DNA from: Yamagishiella unicocca
Taxonomy: Eukaryota; Chlorophyta; Chlorophyceae; Chlamydomonadales; Volvocaceae
Assembly (NCBI GenBank): GCA_003116995.1
Contig: BDSL01000094.1
Location: 360,882 to 424,881, forward strand
DNA length: 64,000 nucleotides
Direction: 5' to 3'
Shown here: positions 42,047 through 52,927 of the stretch, piece by piece
Numbering within the stretch: the stretch's first letter is position 1
Layout: each line of letters begins with the position of its first letter
Position numbers and translations under genes: made by a program
The notes under the pieces: generated by a model
Databases searched by the model: none
What the model saw: only the letters and a program-made list of their open reading frames with translations
Told to the model about the DNA's origin: nothing

Positions 42047-42636
42047 TGTATTTTAGCCACATTCTTCCGTTTGGCTGGTAACATGGATCAGCGCCATCAA
42101 TAAGCCAGCGCTCCGACGCTTCCTCAACAGTCCCAACAGCAGCAACAGAGGAATCGCTTCTTCCTCGATCCTTCCTGTTAACTTGTACCTAAATGTACAT
42201 AGGCTGTTCATGACGATCGGTAAGCACGTTTGTCTGTAATGCCATAAGGCAAGGAAAAAGGCACGAGCTTCTTCCTCGGTAATGAACCACCGCTTTTTTC
42301 GCGCGAAAAGGTTGCAACGGTGCGGCAAGCTCTCCTATATTTGTATTTTAGCCACATTCTTCCGTTTGGCTGGTAACATGGATCAGCGCCATCAATAAGC
42401 CAGCGCTCCGACGCTTCCTCAACAGTCCCAACAGCAGCAACAGAGGAATCGCTTCTTCCTCGATCCTTCCTGTTAACTTGTACCTAAATGTACATAGGCT
42501 GTTCATGACGATCGGTAAGCACGTTTGTCTGTAATGCCATAAGGCAAGGAAAAAGGCACGAGCTTCTTCCTCGGTAATGAACCACCGCTTTTTTCGCGCG
42601 AAAAGGTTGCAACGGTGCGGCAAGCTCTCCTATATT
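42047..42636. repeat. Identical 295-bp tandem duplication carrying a 91-codon frame
   Basis: Units 42047-42341 and 42342-42636 read as identical, so the duplication is recent or homogenised (or an assembly artefact). Each carries on the minus strand a frame ending at 42053 and 42348. The peptide contains RKKRWFITEEEARAFFLALW and LLRKRRSAGLLMALI. The spacing of ITxxEARAFxLALxHYR and LxKxRSxxLLxLI recalls the RNase H segment of DIRS-type retroelements, but the catalytic Asp residues are not evident, so this would be a decayed fragment. The preceding TAG and lack of ATG argue against a free-standing gene. Confidence 0.85.
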
Positions 42637-43064
42637 GTGATTAAAAGTAACGGAATAACAAAGATAACGTCTGGTTTCTGTGCTTGCCTGTACGGGTATG
42701 GAAGCGGCCCGCTTAGGAACTTCCTACGCTACGCCGTGTACGAGCTTAGGTTCTCTGAAACCAACCCCTACAGAAACAGGCCCAGTAATGACAATAAGTA
42801 CAAAACCAGTTTCCGGCTGATATGCATGTCTAAAAACAAACGAAGGCCGAACTCGCAAGGACGCTAGCAAGAAGCGCGCTTGCGGCCTTGGGGTGGGTGC
42901 GGCGGCCAGGATGCAAGCAAGCGGCCAGTCGCGGGCCTCGCGTTTGCTTTGCGAGTTGGCCACTATCGCTGCTAGGCTATAGTAAAGGCAAGGTAGCTCT
43001 GCGTCTGTGTGGATCTGGCGAGTTTCGCGGACGGGTCGCTGTTCGGCGGGGCAGTCGGTCACGG
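42637..43064. other. No gene recognised
   Basis: Short interval between the tandem duplication and the fold-back element. Nothing coding is seen. Confidence 0.5.
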
Positions 43065-43284
43065 GGCGCCTATGGTGCTAAGCCAACAGGCAGGAAGCAG
43101 CAGACGGGCATAGCACGCTGCTCGGGGCGGTCGTCCCGCGGTGCTCGTCCGGCTCCAGGAGGGCCGGAGGCAGGCTCCGACCCCATGGCCAGGCTTGCGG
43201 GCGGCAGTCTACACGATAAGGTGTTAAGGAAATACAGACATAGTCGATAGTAATTATCTGCGGGCTGCGTATTAGAGGTCCAGG

Positions 43285-43590
43285 ATGTTTGCCAAGAAAT
43301 TCTTCACTGCCCGCGCGTTCAGCGCTTTATCCCACGAGGAAATTTCGACAATGTCCAAAATGTTCGTGTCATGGCCCGGTGCGTTCGCCATCGGCGGCAG
43401 CATCGTGGCGGCGAGCCAAGCGTTCACAGCGATGCAGCTGCGGCTCACCGACACCAAGGTGGACGCGCTGGACACCAAGGTGAACGCGCTGGACACCACT
43501 GTAAACACGCTCTCTGGCCGAATTCTCGCGCTGGAGCAGACCGTGTCCTCCATGAACGGCAAGCTGGACGCGCTGCTGAACAAGAACTAA
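43285..43590 (+). CDS. Small membrane/coiled-coil frame, left arm of fold-back element
   Basis: 101 codons from the first ATG (MFAKKFFTARAF...) to TAA. A hydrophobic segment (FVSWPGAFAIGGSIVAA, about residues 28-44) is followed by a heptad-like repeat with three DTxVxxL units (TKVDALDTKVNALDTTVNTL) and ends LDALLNKN. The arrangement resembles a small membrane-anchored coiled-coil protein, such as structural or spike-base proteins of mobile or viral elements, but no homologue was recognised. The right-arm copy lacks seven codons of the repeat. Whether it is expressed is unknown. Confidence 0.4.
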   Translation: MFAKKFFTARAFSALSHEEISTMSKMFVSWPGAFAIGGSIVAASQAFTAMQLRLTDTKVDALDTKVNALDTTVNTLSGRILALEQTVSSMNGKLDALLNKN

Positions 43591-43716
43591 GGTGAGCCGG
43601 ACTGTGGGTTGTTGCCGCGGAAGGGTATCCATGGTCCATGGTCTTATGTTCGTCGAAGATTCGACGCGAGTCTGTGGATATGGATACCCTTCCAACAACC
43701 CACAGTCCGGCTCACC

Positions 43717-44001
43717 TTAGTTCTTGTTCAGCAGCGCGTCCAGCTTGCCGTTCATGGAGGATACGGTCTGCTCCAGCGCGAGAAGTCGGCCAGAGAGCGT
43801 GTTTACCGTGTTGTCCAGCGCGTCCACCTTGGTGTCGGTGAGCCACAGCTGCACCGCTGTGAACACTTGGCTCGCTACCACGATGCTGCCGCCGATGGTG
43901 AACGCACCGGGCCATGACACGAACATTTTGGACATTGTCGAAATTTCCTCGTGGGATAAAGCGCTGACCGCGTGGGCAATGAAGAATTTCTTGGCAAACA
44001 T
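43717..44001 (-). CDS. Small membrane/coiled-coil frame, right arm of fold-back element
   Basis: 94 codons, the inverted copy of 43285-43590 with one heptad (seven codons) deleted in frame. Several differences from the left arm are CG to TG or CA changes (Arg to His, Ala to Val, Arg to Trp, Ala to Thr), as expected from deamination of methylated CpG. The frame nevertheless remains open from ATG to TAA. Confidence 0.35.
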   Translation of the reverse strand: MFAKKFFIAHAVSALSHEEISTMSKMFVSWPGAFTIGGSIVVASQVFTAVQLWLTDTKVDALDNTVNTLSGRLLALEQTVSSMNGKLDALLNKN

Positions 44002-44223
44002 CCTGGACCTCTAATACACAGCCCGCAGATAATTGCTATCGACTACGGTATGTCTGTATTTCCTTAACAGCTTATCGTGTAGACTGCTGCCCGCAAGCCT
44101 GGCCATGGGGTCGGAGCCTGCCTCCGGCCCTCCTGGAGCCGGACGAGCACCACGGGACGACCGCCCCGAGCAGCGTGCTATACCCGTCTGCTGCTTCCTG
44201 CCTGTTGGCTTAGCACCAGGCGC

Positions 44224-44316
44224 CGCTCAGTGTCGAGATTCCGTCCTAAGTTGTGAATGGGCCACCCAAGCAATAGCATCATCAGGTTTACAGGTCACAG
44301 AACCCAGGACCGAACC
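44224..44316. repeat. 90-bp repeat R1
   Basis: Shares tgtcgagattccgtcct, gcaatagcatca and ggtttacaggtcacag with R2 (52836-52927) and R3 (53963-54032). The core begins TG and ends CA, so a very short LTR is conceivable, but no target duplication flanks any copy. R1 directly follows the fold-back element. Confidence 0.85.
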
Positions 44317-45156
44317 ACTTAGTGCTTAGTTGCTTATCACGTGACTTAGCCTAGAAAGCTCTGTTCTGAACTCTTAAGCTAGCAGGGGCTCAGTCGTGCA
44401 GACACGCATGTGGAAGGGGCAGACCGAACTATTCCCCTCACCCCTGAGTCGCGACATTCCCCCGCGGGCTGCCCACTCCCAGCTACCTACAGCACAAAAA
44501 TTGCAAACCACAATTTTCCGTCGAATCACAACGCCATCACTCACGGAACAAGCCATCCGGAGCCACCAATAAGAAAATCGCACCGCAAACATCTCACAGG
44601 AACAAAACCCGCTCGCACACAGCTGTACAACAGGGCATGCATCCCGCTGACCAAGCATCCCGCGTATCACACGATATGCATCCCGCTGATCAAGCATCCC
44701 GTTACATAACCGTCGTCACACGCATAACACCCGGTGCCTCGGTTTGGGCACCGCCGACCTAGGCAGTCAACAAAAACGCGCAAGCAAAGCTCAGCTCACC
44801 CCAGCCAAACACATTGCAATAGCCAGCCGAAAACCTCCGGCCAGGTAAGGCGCGCAAAGCCAGCGCCCAAGAATTAGCGCTCTCACACACACACCTGTGC
44901 GCGACGCTCTCAACCGCAACACCTGCCTGTCCTGACGCGTCGCATGTACTCCAGCACACACGTGAAGGACCAACGGTTATAAACCAAACATGCTGCGCAC
45001 GCGCCCGCACACACATGCACAGATCCGCAAGTCCGTCAAATGGATGTTAGTCAGCCACATATCAAGGCCAGTTGTACTGCAGTCTTCCCAGCTGCGCATC
45101 CCACTTGTCCTTCCAAGTTGCCTCCCTCTTCCCCCTAGCTCCCCCGCTTCCTCCGT
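44317..45156. other. No gene; possible LTR region of the Copia remnant
   Basis: It lies just downstream (in element sense) of the Copia RNase H end and is T-poor on the plus strand. The 3' LTR of the element should be here, but no terminal repeat could be matched because the other end is missing. Confidence 0.4.
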
Positions 45157-46429
45157 TTACCGCACGCCCAGCTCCTTGCGGAACGACTCAAACTTGGGCG
45201 CCGCAAGCGGCTTGGTCAGTACGTCCGCGATCATCTTGTCCGTTGGCACGTACGACACCGCCAGGCCTCCGAGCGCCACGCGCTCCCGCACGAAATGGTA
45301 CAGCACGTCGATGTGCTTGGACTGCGTCGAGTGCACTGGGTTGCGCATTAGCGATAGCGCGCCTTGGTTGTCACCCAGCAGCACCGTCGGCCCCGCACCC
45401 AGCAGCCCGAAGTCCACCATCCCCTTGCGAAGCCACAGACCCTCGTGCGCGGCTGACGCCGCCGCCATGTACTCCGCCTCCACAGTCGACGCCGCCGGCG
45501 TCGGCTGCAGCATGCGACTGCCAGCTGATTGTCGCGCCGTTGAGCGTGTACACAAAGCCGGTAGTCGAGCGTCTCGTGCTGAGGTCGCCCGCAAAGTCCG
45601 CATCCGCAAACCCCACCCGTTACAGCTCCGCTGCCTTCTCCGCACAGCCCAGGTAGAACTGCGCCTCGCCCAGGTCCGTGATGCTGAACTGGCCGCGCAG
45701 CGACTCCTTAACCGAGTCCATTAGCGCCAGCTCTGCCGTCGCCAGCAGCATGCCATCGACATGGATCAACACGAAGATCTCACCCGCTGCGTCCCGCAGC
45801 ACAAACAGACCCGGATCCGACTGCGACTCCTCGAACCCCAGTTGCGACAGCGTGTCTTTGAGCTTGCCGCAGCCCGTACAGCGAGCGCCGCAGTAGCATT
45901 GCGAGGTCCGGCGAGCCCAGCTGGACGCCAGACAGTTGGTCGGCGTAGATGCTAAAGCCCGGCTCCAGCTCGCCGTGTAGTCACGCCGTCTTGACGTCAA
46001 GCTGGTGCAGTTCCAGATCCCGCGCCGCTGTTACCGGCAACAGCGCGCGTAGGGTCGCCAGCTGGTAGCCCCGGTACCTGCTGATAGCCCTTGACTACCA
46101 GACGCGCCTTCCATCGCACCGCCTTCCCCTCCGAGTCCCGCTTGACCTTGAGCACCCAGCGCACTCACAGCGGCTTCGCGCCCGGTGGCGGGCGCGCCAG
46201 CTCAAACACGGACACAGCGCTTGCAGCGCCTCGAACTCCTCCAGCATTGCCGCCATCCAGAGAGACCAGTCCCGGCGGCGGCGTGCCTGCTCATAAGTAG
46301 GCTCATCGCCGCCGGGCTCAACCACCCCTGTTGGCCCTTGCAGCATTGCCGCCGCCAGTGAAGCCAGCGACCGTTTGACACACGTTAGCACAGCAGAGTA
46401 GATCAGGCGCACCGGTGCACGAGTCCCAC
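45157..46429 (-). mobile_element. Ty1/Copia retrotransposon remnant (RT and RNase H), degenerate
   Basis: Minus-strand fragments of a Copia polyprotein occur in order: DWSLWMAAMLEEFEAL (start of RT), a region matching VLKVKRDSEGKAVRWKARLV, FVLIHVDGMLLA, then [48 protein letters not shown] and [14 protein letters not shown] (RNase H). Several frameshifts separate these, for example between FVYTLNG and STVEAEY. The RT catalytic YVDD is HVDG, which would abolish activity. The element is cut at 46429, where the segmental duplication begins, so gag, protease and integrase are missing. Confidence 0.88.
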
Positions 46430-46439
46430 GGGGATCTTC

Positions 46440-48938
46440 CAGTGGACGCTGGCCAGCCGGTGCACAGTGCCGCTGAGGCCACCACCACCACCACCACCGC
46501 CGCCGCCGCCGTCGCTGCCGTTGGCTGACGCGGCGTCTCGCTCGATGGCGGCGACGTCGACCCGGACAGCACGAGCCGGCGCCGCAGGCGGGCTGCGGCC
46601 GCGCCGCCGCGGCTGCCTTCTTGCCGCCGCCCGCTGCGGCTGCCGCGGCTGTCTCGGTGGCCTTGGCCCCGGCCGCCCGCACCCTGCTCTGCCCGCCGAC
46701 CCTTCCCAGCCCGCCCGAGGGGGCCCTGCTGCTGGCGCTGCTGGCGCTGCTGGCGCTGCTGGCGCTGCTGGCGCTGCTGGCGCTGCTGTTGGCGCCGCCG
46801 GCGGTCCCCGCTGCGGCCCCCGAGGCGGGGATAAGCAGGAACTTGGCGGCGGCAGTGCGCAGGAGGAGCTCGACCCACTGCGAGCGCATCAGCGAGCTGC
46901 CGGGGGTGGGCTGCGGAGGGGCGGGGCGGGAGCGAGAGGGACCAGGGGGCAAGGGGGGAAGGGGCCGTGGCGTTGGGGGGACTACTTGCGACTTGCGGGG
47001 TGGGGGAAGTTGAGTGGTCGTGACGGGCTGGGATTGGTGTCGCGATTGTGTGTTGGGGGGGCTTGTGAGGCGGACCCAGCGGTCCGCCTCGGTACCGTAC
47101 CACAGCCGCTGCTCGGTGGCCTCAGAGCACGGGTTTTGCTTGCAAGGCTCCCCTCAGACGCGGCAGCCAGACCAGTCCCTCCCTTGACCCGCGACCACGT
47201 CATCCCCGGCGATGCGCAGTGCGACGCACCCTGGCCCCGTCGCCCGCCTTGTTGTCGTCCAGGGTGGCGGCCAGGAAGATGCGGGCCACCATGCCGCCGC
47301 CGCCGCCATCGCCGCCGGGTCTCCTCCCACGCCTGTCTGCTTGGTCAGCTCCGTCCACGCCGCCTGGTGCATGTTGGAGGGGGTCTGCGGTGCCTGCGTA
47401 CGTGGCCGAAGCAGTGGTCCAACCCCAGCAGCAGCCACCAGTAGTGCTCCCGCAGGAAGGCGCGCAGCTGGTCCACCAGGGGAGCGACCGGGGGGGAGGG
47501 GGAGGTTGCAAGGAAAACCCGTGTACGAAGGAAAAACCGTTTACAAGAAGGGACCGATTACTCGACGTGGGAAGTGTAGCTGGCGCATAGGCTGGCGTTT
47601 TGGGGGAGGGGAGGGCGGTGTGTGCGGGGGGGGAGTGTAAGGAGAATCCGCGAATCCACGGCCGACAAATCAACGCGGTGATGATGGCGGTCCAGAAGAG
47701 ACGGGGGGGGGGTGAGAAGACCCTTTTTACGATGGGGTGTTGGGTGAGGTGCTGCTCCCTCCCACCTGCGGGAGCCCTATGCGGCGAAGGACACCCAACG
47801 AAACAAGAGCGCCAGCTCGCCAGCAGCCAGTGAGGTGCACTCACCCCCAGTGCGGTCTGGTCGGGCCGCGGCGGGGCGGGATCCGGCGGCTCCGGCAGTT
47901 CCGGCTCCAGGGGCAGCTCGCCGCCCTTCTGCAGCGGGTCCCGGGCGGCAGTCTGCTCGCGCACGTAGCTGCCGGCGGTGGCGTCGGGGGCCTAAGGGGT
48001 CGGTGAGGTGGGGAGGGGGGCGGCGCGGGCGGGGGAAGGGCGGGTCCGCCTTGAGTTTGCGAGGTCGACACGGCGGGGGGGATGTTGCCGTGCTGCTAGC
48101 GGTTACTGCCGGTACTCTGCAATGACGCATTGCCAGGGATCCTTGGCGGCGGCTAGTGCAGTAGGACGCGAGGGTCGAGGAGTTGAGGGTGGCTGGCCGA
48201 AGGGTGGGAAGGGAGCAGGGGGGGACTCGGGAAGCTGGGGGGCGCAGGGGGCCGCTGTGAGCTCCAGGGATGGGTAAGGGGAGCGACAGCTGACACCGGC
48301 ACCAGCGCCGCAATAAAAGTGCACGTCACGCACCGATGTGTGCGGCAGACCCGCGGGTCGCAGCTCGTCCACTCGGTCCTTACGCCGCCGGTAGATGTGG
48401 ACCGCCTCGCCGGTCTCCAGGCGATACCTGCGATGAGCACATAACGGTCGGTCTGTTGTCAACGCGGCTGCCGTCGGTTGCTATCGTTGTTTGGCGGTTA
48501 TGGTGGTTACTCAGAGGCAGCGGTGGGGGAGAAGACCCAAAGGAGCGTCTCCTGCAGCATTGGTGGGCGGGGCGGGGTGCGCTGCGCGCTCGATCACACG
48601 GCGGGCGGGCTGCTGCTACTCACGTGGGGTACAGCTGTTCGAAGATCTTGGATCCTGGTACGGCAGTGCGGCCACCCGCGGCACCTCAAAGTCCTCAGCT
48701 GCTGCTGCCCGTCGGGGCTCGTACAGCCGAACAGGCCGCCGATGGCGCTGCGCTCGCCGCCGCCGGAGCCCCCGTCGTACCCCTCGTCGAAATCGCCATT
48801 CAGGCCGAAGGCGGAGGCGGCGTGCGCGGAGGCGGCGGAGGCGGAGACCATGGACATGGTGGTGACGGAGTAGGAGGTGGTGGAGGACGAGGCGGCGCTG
48901 CCGAGGCGGCTCCGGATGGAGGTGGAGCCCACGCCTGG
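46440..48938 (-). pseudogene. Unrecognised multi-exon gene, copy 1 (truncated)
   Basis: Counterpart of the exons at 54522-57656 in copy 2. Visible pieces include FEVPRVA..., YRLETGEAVHIYRRRKDR (near 48430-48330), QLRAFLREHYWWLLLGLDHC (near 47480-47400) and LMRSQWVELLLRTAAAKFL (near 46890-46830). Copy 1 lacks four bases within the first exon (after FEVPRVA), adding a frameshift that copy 2 does not have, and its 3' end is replaced by the Copia remnant. It is therefore almost certainly non-functional. Confidence 0.5.
46727..46795. repeat. 9-bp GC-rich microsatellite expansion
   Basis: Six or so units of ctgctggcg. The matching position in copy 2 (55551-55580) has about two. On the minus strand it encodes repeated Ser-Ser-Ala in an exon of the unrecognised gene. 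Confidence 0.85.
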
Positions 48939-49195
48939 GCGGCAGTGCGCGGGCGAACGGGGGCAAGGGAGGGGAAGGGTTGGGAGGGGTTGTGGTGGTG
49001 GTGGTGGCGAGGCGGCTACTTCCGGATGGGGGGCCAGTGGGGTTGGGGGAGGTAGAGAGGCGTGGGTGATTCCATACCTTCACCTCCGCCAGCCTCCCTC
49101 CCTAACGATAACCTCGAACTACCCGGGCTCCCTTTCCCCTCAAAACCCCTTCCCGTCCCCGGCCCCCCGGCCTCCCGCTCCCCAGCCCCAATTAC

Positions 49196-50233
49196 CTGTT
49201 GGCTGCCCGGATGAGGCTCTCGCGGTCGTCCATGTTTACCGGGATGGCGATGGACCCCATGATCTGAAAACAGCATGGGAAAGAGGGACATGGGGGGGGG
49301 GTTAAAGAGTTGTGACGCGGCAGGGAGAGGGAAAGGGCTCGTTGGCTGCAACGGAAAGACACCGGGGCCGTGTACCCGGCGCACAAGCCCGCGGGCCGCA
49401 TGCACGCCACCTCCGCCGCACATCGCCTAGACAGACCAGCAGCGCGTCCGCAGCACCAGATCATTTCCCTTCTTGCCTCCCTGCCCTCAGCTCTGCCTTG
49501 TGACATGTCCCAATCCACCACATCAGACGCGCCGTGACCCCTCCGTCCCCGACCCCTCCGTCCCCAATCCCTCCGTTCCGCAGAGTCCCACGCCTTTGCG
49601 GCGCCGTCGCGCGCCTTCCCGCCCTCCTCCTCAGCGCCCTTCACCCCTTCTTACGCACCCGAACTCGACCCCTGGCCTCAGCGCAACCTTTGCGGCGTTG
49701 CCCTGCAACGGCCCCTCCTCCGCCCTCCTGGCCAGAACCCGCCCACCAGGCTTCCTTCACACGCGCACCCAGTCTCCCCACCCAGTCTCCCCACCCAGTC
49801 TTCCCACCCAGTCTTCCCACCCAGTCTCCCCAACCCCACCTGGATGCCGCCCCCCTCCGCCACCGCCTTGATGGCGTTCATGCGGCTCTTCATGCTGTCC
49901 ACGTCGTACAGCGACCGGATGATGACCTCGCCGTTAGGTGAGGACACCTGCGCAGGCGAGCATGCACCGGTTGCCGCGACGTAGCTCTGCTTCGCATGCT
50001 GAGCGCCCTAGCTCACCATCTGGTCCATACCACGGGGTCCAAGGCTTGTTTGTACAGCATCAGCCACAGCTTTAGCTGCCTCAATGTTCGAGGTGCGGAC
50101 GTCCTTCTTTCGGGCGCTCTCCCCGTGTCACGCGAGCGCGCCGACCGTGAGCGCCAAGACACTCACGCTTGGCAACAACGGGTTCTGCCAACGATATGCT
50201 CCTGCAAAGCTTGTTCTTTTGTTTTGGCGGCAT
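49196..50233 (-). pseudogene. CCT4 (chaperonin subunit delta) 5' fragment, copy 1
   Basis: Pieces of CCT4 occur in order: 50233-50202 (MPPKQKNKLC), 50122-50017 ([20 protein letters not shown] ... LGPRGMD), the first ten codons of exon 3 (near 49945) and exon 5 (49263-49196, [15 protein letters not shown]). Intron 1 has lost both splice sites: the donor GT is GA (compare copy 2 GTGCGT) and the acceptor AG is GG. Exon 3 breaks off after GEVII and runs into an unrelated segment, SLYDVDSMKSRMNAIKAVAE, with its own GTGGGG donor. Exon 4 is deleted. The ATP-site motif LGPRG is, unlike in copy 2, intact. Confidence 0.85.
49770..49834. repeat. 13-bp tandem repeat, five units
   Basis: Units ccagtctccccac or ccagtcttcccac. 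It is present only in copy 1, beside the breakpoint where CCT4 exons 3-4 were lost. Confidence 0.85.
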
Positions 50234-50588
50234 GTTGCGGAACTACAATGGAAGGTGAACTGAGATCGGCGGCAAAAGGTCTCGAACGTCTTCGGGCAGG
50301 CAAAGCGATATTTACGGCCTTTAAGTGTGATAGTGCTCGCGTATCTAGCTATTAAAGTATGCGACAGGTGTCCAAATGGCATTAGAGATGCACTGCAAAC
50401 TGTGTCGTGCCGTGTTCCCCGCCAAACCTCCAAATGCTCCTTTCTATCCGTCTCCCTGCACATATATTAAAGTCGACATAGAAAATACCATTCTGAAATA
50501 AATCGGCTAGTTGTTGTATCCTGTTACCAAACAATTGCCCGCGGCTCAAAGACGGTTCGACACCGAAAGAAGTTACGCGGATATTGCT

Positions 50589-52835
50589 GCAATCTAAACT
50601 CGTAATTCCTAATTTGCAGTGATCAATACCGCTGTCCTTGCCCGTGGACTTCTGTCGCGGAAAGCACGGCATGCGAAATGACTTCTGCAGTTCGGACTCA
50701 GACGACAGTGTCGTGCACGTCGTGAGCCGCGGTGGGCTAGTGGTCTAATATATGGCCCTCATGGGGGCAGCGGGTGTGGCCAGGTGTCCCTGTTGGCGAG
50801 GGATGGCCTCTGGTGGTATAGTGGGTTTGAGCGTTGAGGCCACGAGAGAAAGCTGGGGTGCGGCGCACATGGTGCTCATGTGCATACTTCCTGCGCCGCG
50901 GACCTACCTGGCGGCTGCTTGGGCGGGACTGGCGGGCGTTGGAGGTGTAGCCGAGGCGGACGGCAGCGGTAGGGGGTGGCGAGAAGACCGATTTGCGCAC
51001 GGGAGTCATCTCGCGCAGCTTGCTGCGTGGTTGAGGGCGGAATGAAGGCGGGTGGGCCGTGGCCGTGAGGGCGGGGGCTTAGGCAAGCTGCGAGGCGGCC
51101 ACGAGGATGTGAGAGGCATTTAGGCGGGAGGACAGGGCAGGTGGGCGGGTGGTAGGGCTGCGGTTGTGGCGCGGGGGGTGGGGGTGGGGGGCGCGAGCGA
51201 GGGGGCCGGGCCGGCGGGGGGTGACGGGAGGGTTGCAGCGGCGGGGACGGCGGCAGCTCGACGGAGGAGGTTCGCTCTCAGCCCGCCGCTAAGCCCACAC
51301 CATCCCGGGCAACGTCAACCCCGCCACGTCGTTCCACTCGTACAGCATCGCCGCCGGATCCGAAACCGCACGAATCGTAGCCGCAGCTGCTGCGTGCCAC
51401 CGGTTTTGTTTTTGCCACCGGTGCCTTGCCACCGGTGCCGATGGGGCCATTATGTGCGGCTGGTCGCACACGCACAGCCGCGGGGGCTGCGCAGCAAGCG
51501 TCAGTGTAAGGGCTGGCATGCAGCAGGCGCGGCGGCACCAGTGGCGTCGGCAGTGTGGACATGGGGCACGTCACCAGGGATGTACGGCGCACCTCAGGGC
51601 GGGGCCAGCTGGGTTGGATCCTGACGAGGTGGGAATCAGTGCGAGCGCGGCATACGGCCAGAGCGTTCAAAGTTCCAACGTATCAAGACGCCAGAAGGTA
51701 TTTCCGACTCAATATGGGGCCGGGAACGGCCGGGACGTCGTGGCCGGACCGGCGGCCGTTTACTCCCTCATTCGGTACACTCCCTGATTCGAGCGGTTGC
51801 GAGCAGCAGCTGCGGCGAGCGTGCGTGCACGCATTCCTCCTTACCCATTCCGACCATCAGCAAGCGGTCACGTCCACATGCGCACCAAGCGGTCCTCACA
51901 AACCGTAAGAAACAAACGAGGGCCGAGGGGGTGGAGTTTGTTGGTCGAGTGCCGGGTACCGTCTCCGGTATCGTAGCCCCAAAAGGCCAATAGCCAGGCT
52001 AGCCCCACATCGTGAGCCCGCCAGACCCACAGGTCGGCTCAGCCCCGCCTCCCCGCCTTCAGCTCCACCCCTCGTCGAAGCAGTCCGTCGCTCCAAGCCT
52101 CTATCAACGCCGTTACCAACGCGCCAGGGCCACCCCATCACACACACTTGTCAGCGCTGCCTCCGCCCATGCACCGCTGTGCGACCGCAGGTGCAAACGT
52201 GCATGTGGTGGCGAATCATCGTCCGTCCTCGGCATCTCCCCTGGTCATGACGCATGCAGGAGGAGGGCCCTTGCCTGGCGCCCGGTGGCGAGTACTTACT
52301 ATGTACACCTGGCTTGTCTGTAACTACATCACTACAGTAACACCCGCGGCAGGACCCGCGCACTCGGCTGACAGAGCGGAGTGGCCGCCACACGCCCGCA
52401 GCGGCAGCAGCAGCAGGGAGGAGGGCCTCATCAGCGGCCGCAGTAGTACCCCCCCCCCGCTGCAACTCCAGGACTGCAGCACTGCAGCAGCCCATGTTGC
52501 GGTACCTCCGATTGGCCGAAAAGCGTTGCGCGCACCAAGTCACCGACGGCACTGCGCCACCGTCATGTCCACTGCTGACCCGAGGCACATCACCACCCGC
52601 AGTACATTATAAATCAGCTGAGCATCCACAATTAGGTTATTTGTATGCATCATGGGTTCCCTTTTTAAATTTGTTACCATAGGTTGACCTGAACAATGAC
52701 GTAGCGAATACGTTCCAACCCCACACGCCTTCACGGCGAGTCCGTGGCTGTTTCCCCCCCCCCCCCGCCGAGCCCATCGTCCCCCACTCCACTCTGGTAC
52801 TCACTCTGCTCCCCTATACCCCCAAGCCCGGTCAA
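50589..52835. other. Unassigned interval with two possible exons
   Basis: A minus-strand stretch at 51022-50908 has a CACGCAG acceptor, a CAG|GTAGGT donor and reads KLREMTPVRKSVFSPPPTAA. Another minus-strand frame ends at 51289 with SDPAAMLYEWNDVAGLTLPG. Both look protein-like, but neither could be linked to a gene. A threefold ccaccggt repeat lies at about 51405-51440. The rest shows nothing firm. Confidence 0.3.
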
Positions 52836-52927
52836 CGCTCAGTGTCGAGATTCCGTCCTTAGTTGAGAATGGGTCACCCAAGCAATAGCATCACCAGGTT
52901 TACAGGTCACAGAACCAGGACCGAACC
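52836..52927. repeat. 90-bp repeat R2
   Basis: Nearly identical to R1 (44224-44316), including the flanking cgctcag and ggaccgaacc. It is fused directly to the second Copia fragment. Confidence 0.88.

Larger units (their letters stand above)
43065..44224. mobile_element. Fold-back element: 1.16-kb near-perfect inverted repeat
   Basis: Two arms of about 570 bp, roughly 97% identical by eye, run from GGCGCC at 43065 to GGCGCC at 44224, centred near 43645. The centre holds a shorter palindrome (43604-43702) and a 7-bp hairpin, CGTCGAA/TTCGACG. Each arm carries the same small open frame, divergent from the other by 12 or so mostly amino-acid-changing substitutions. No transposase, no clear target duplication and no known fold-back family signature were recognised. 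The right end abuts the 90-bp repeat R1. Confidence 0.85.
46429..50588. repeat. Segmental duplication, copy 1 (partner 55259-60156)
   Basis: Starts at CGGGGATCTTCC and ends at ATTGCTG, the same borders as copy 2, in the same orientation and with very high identity over several kilobases. Copy 1 has lost about 35 bp near 47286, about 125 bp near 49408, and CCT4 exons 3-4. It retains about 118 bp at 47826-47943 that copy 2 lacks. At its left border it is fused to the Copia remnant. Confidence 0.92.

Noticed and set aside
43065..44224. Fold-back element as an ordinary MITE
   Set aside because: Too long, arms meet almost without spacer, carries open frames, and no target duplication was found at the ends.
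46467..47444. 325-codon plus-strand frame, Pro/Leu/Ala-rich
   Set aside because: Antisense to the same exons; the leucine-alanine run is just the complement of the Ser-Ser-Ala microsatellite.
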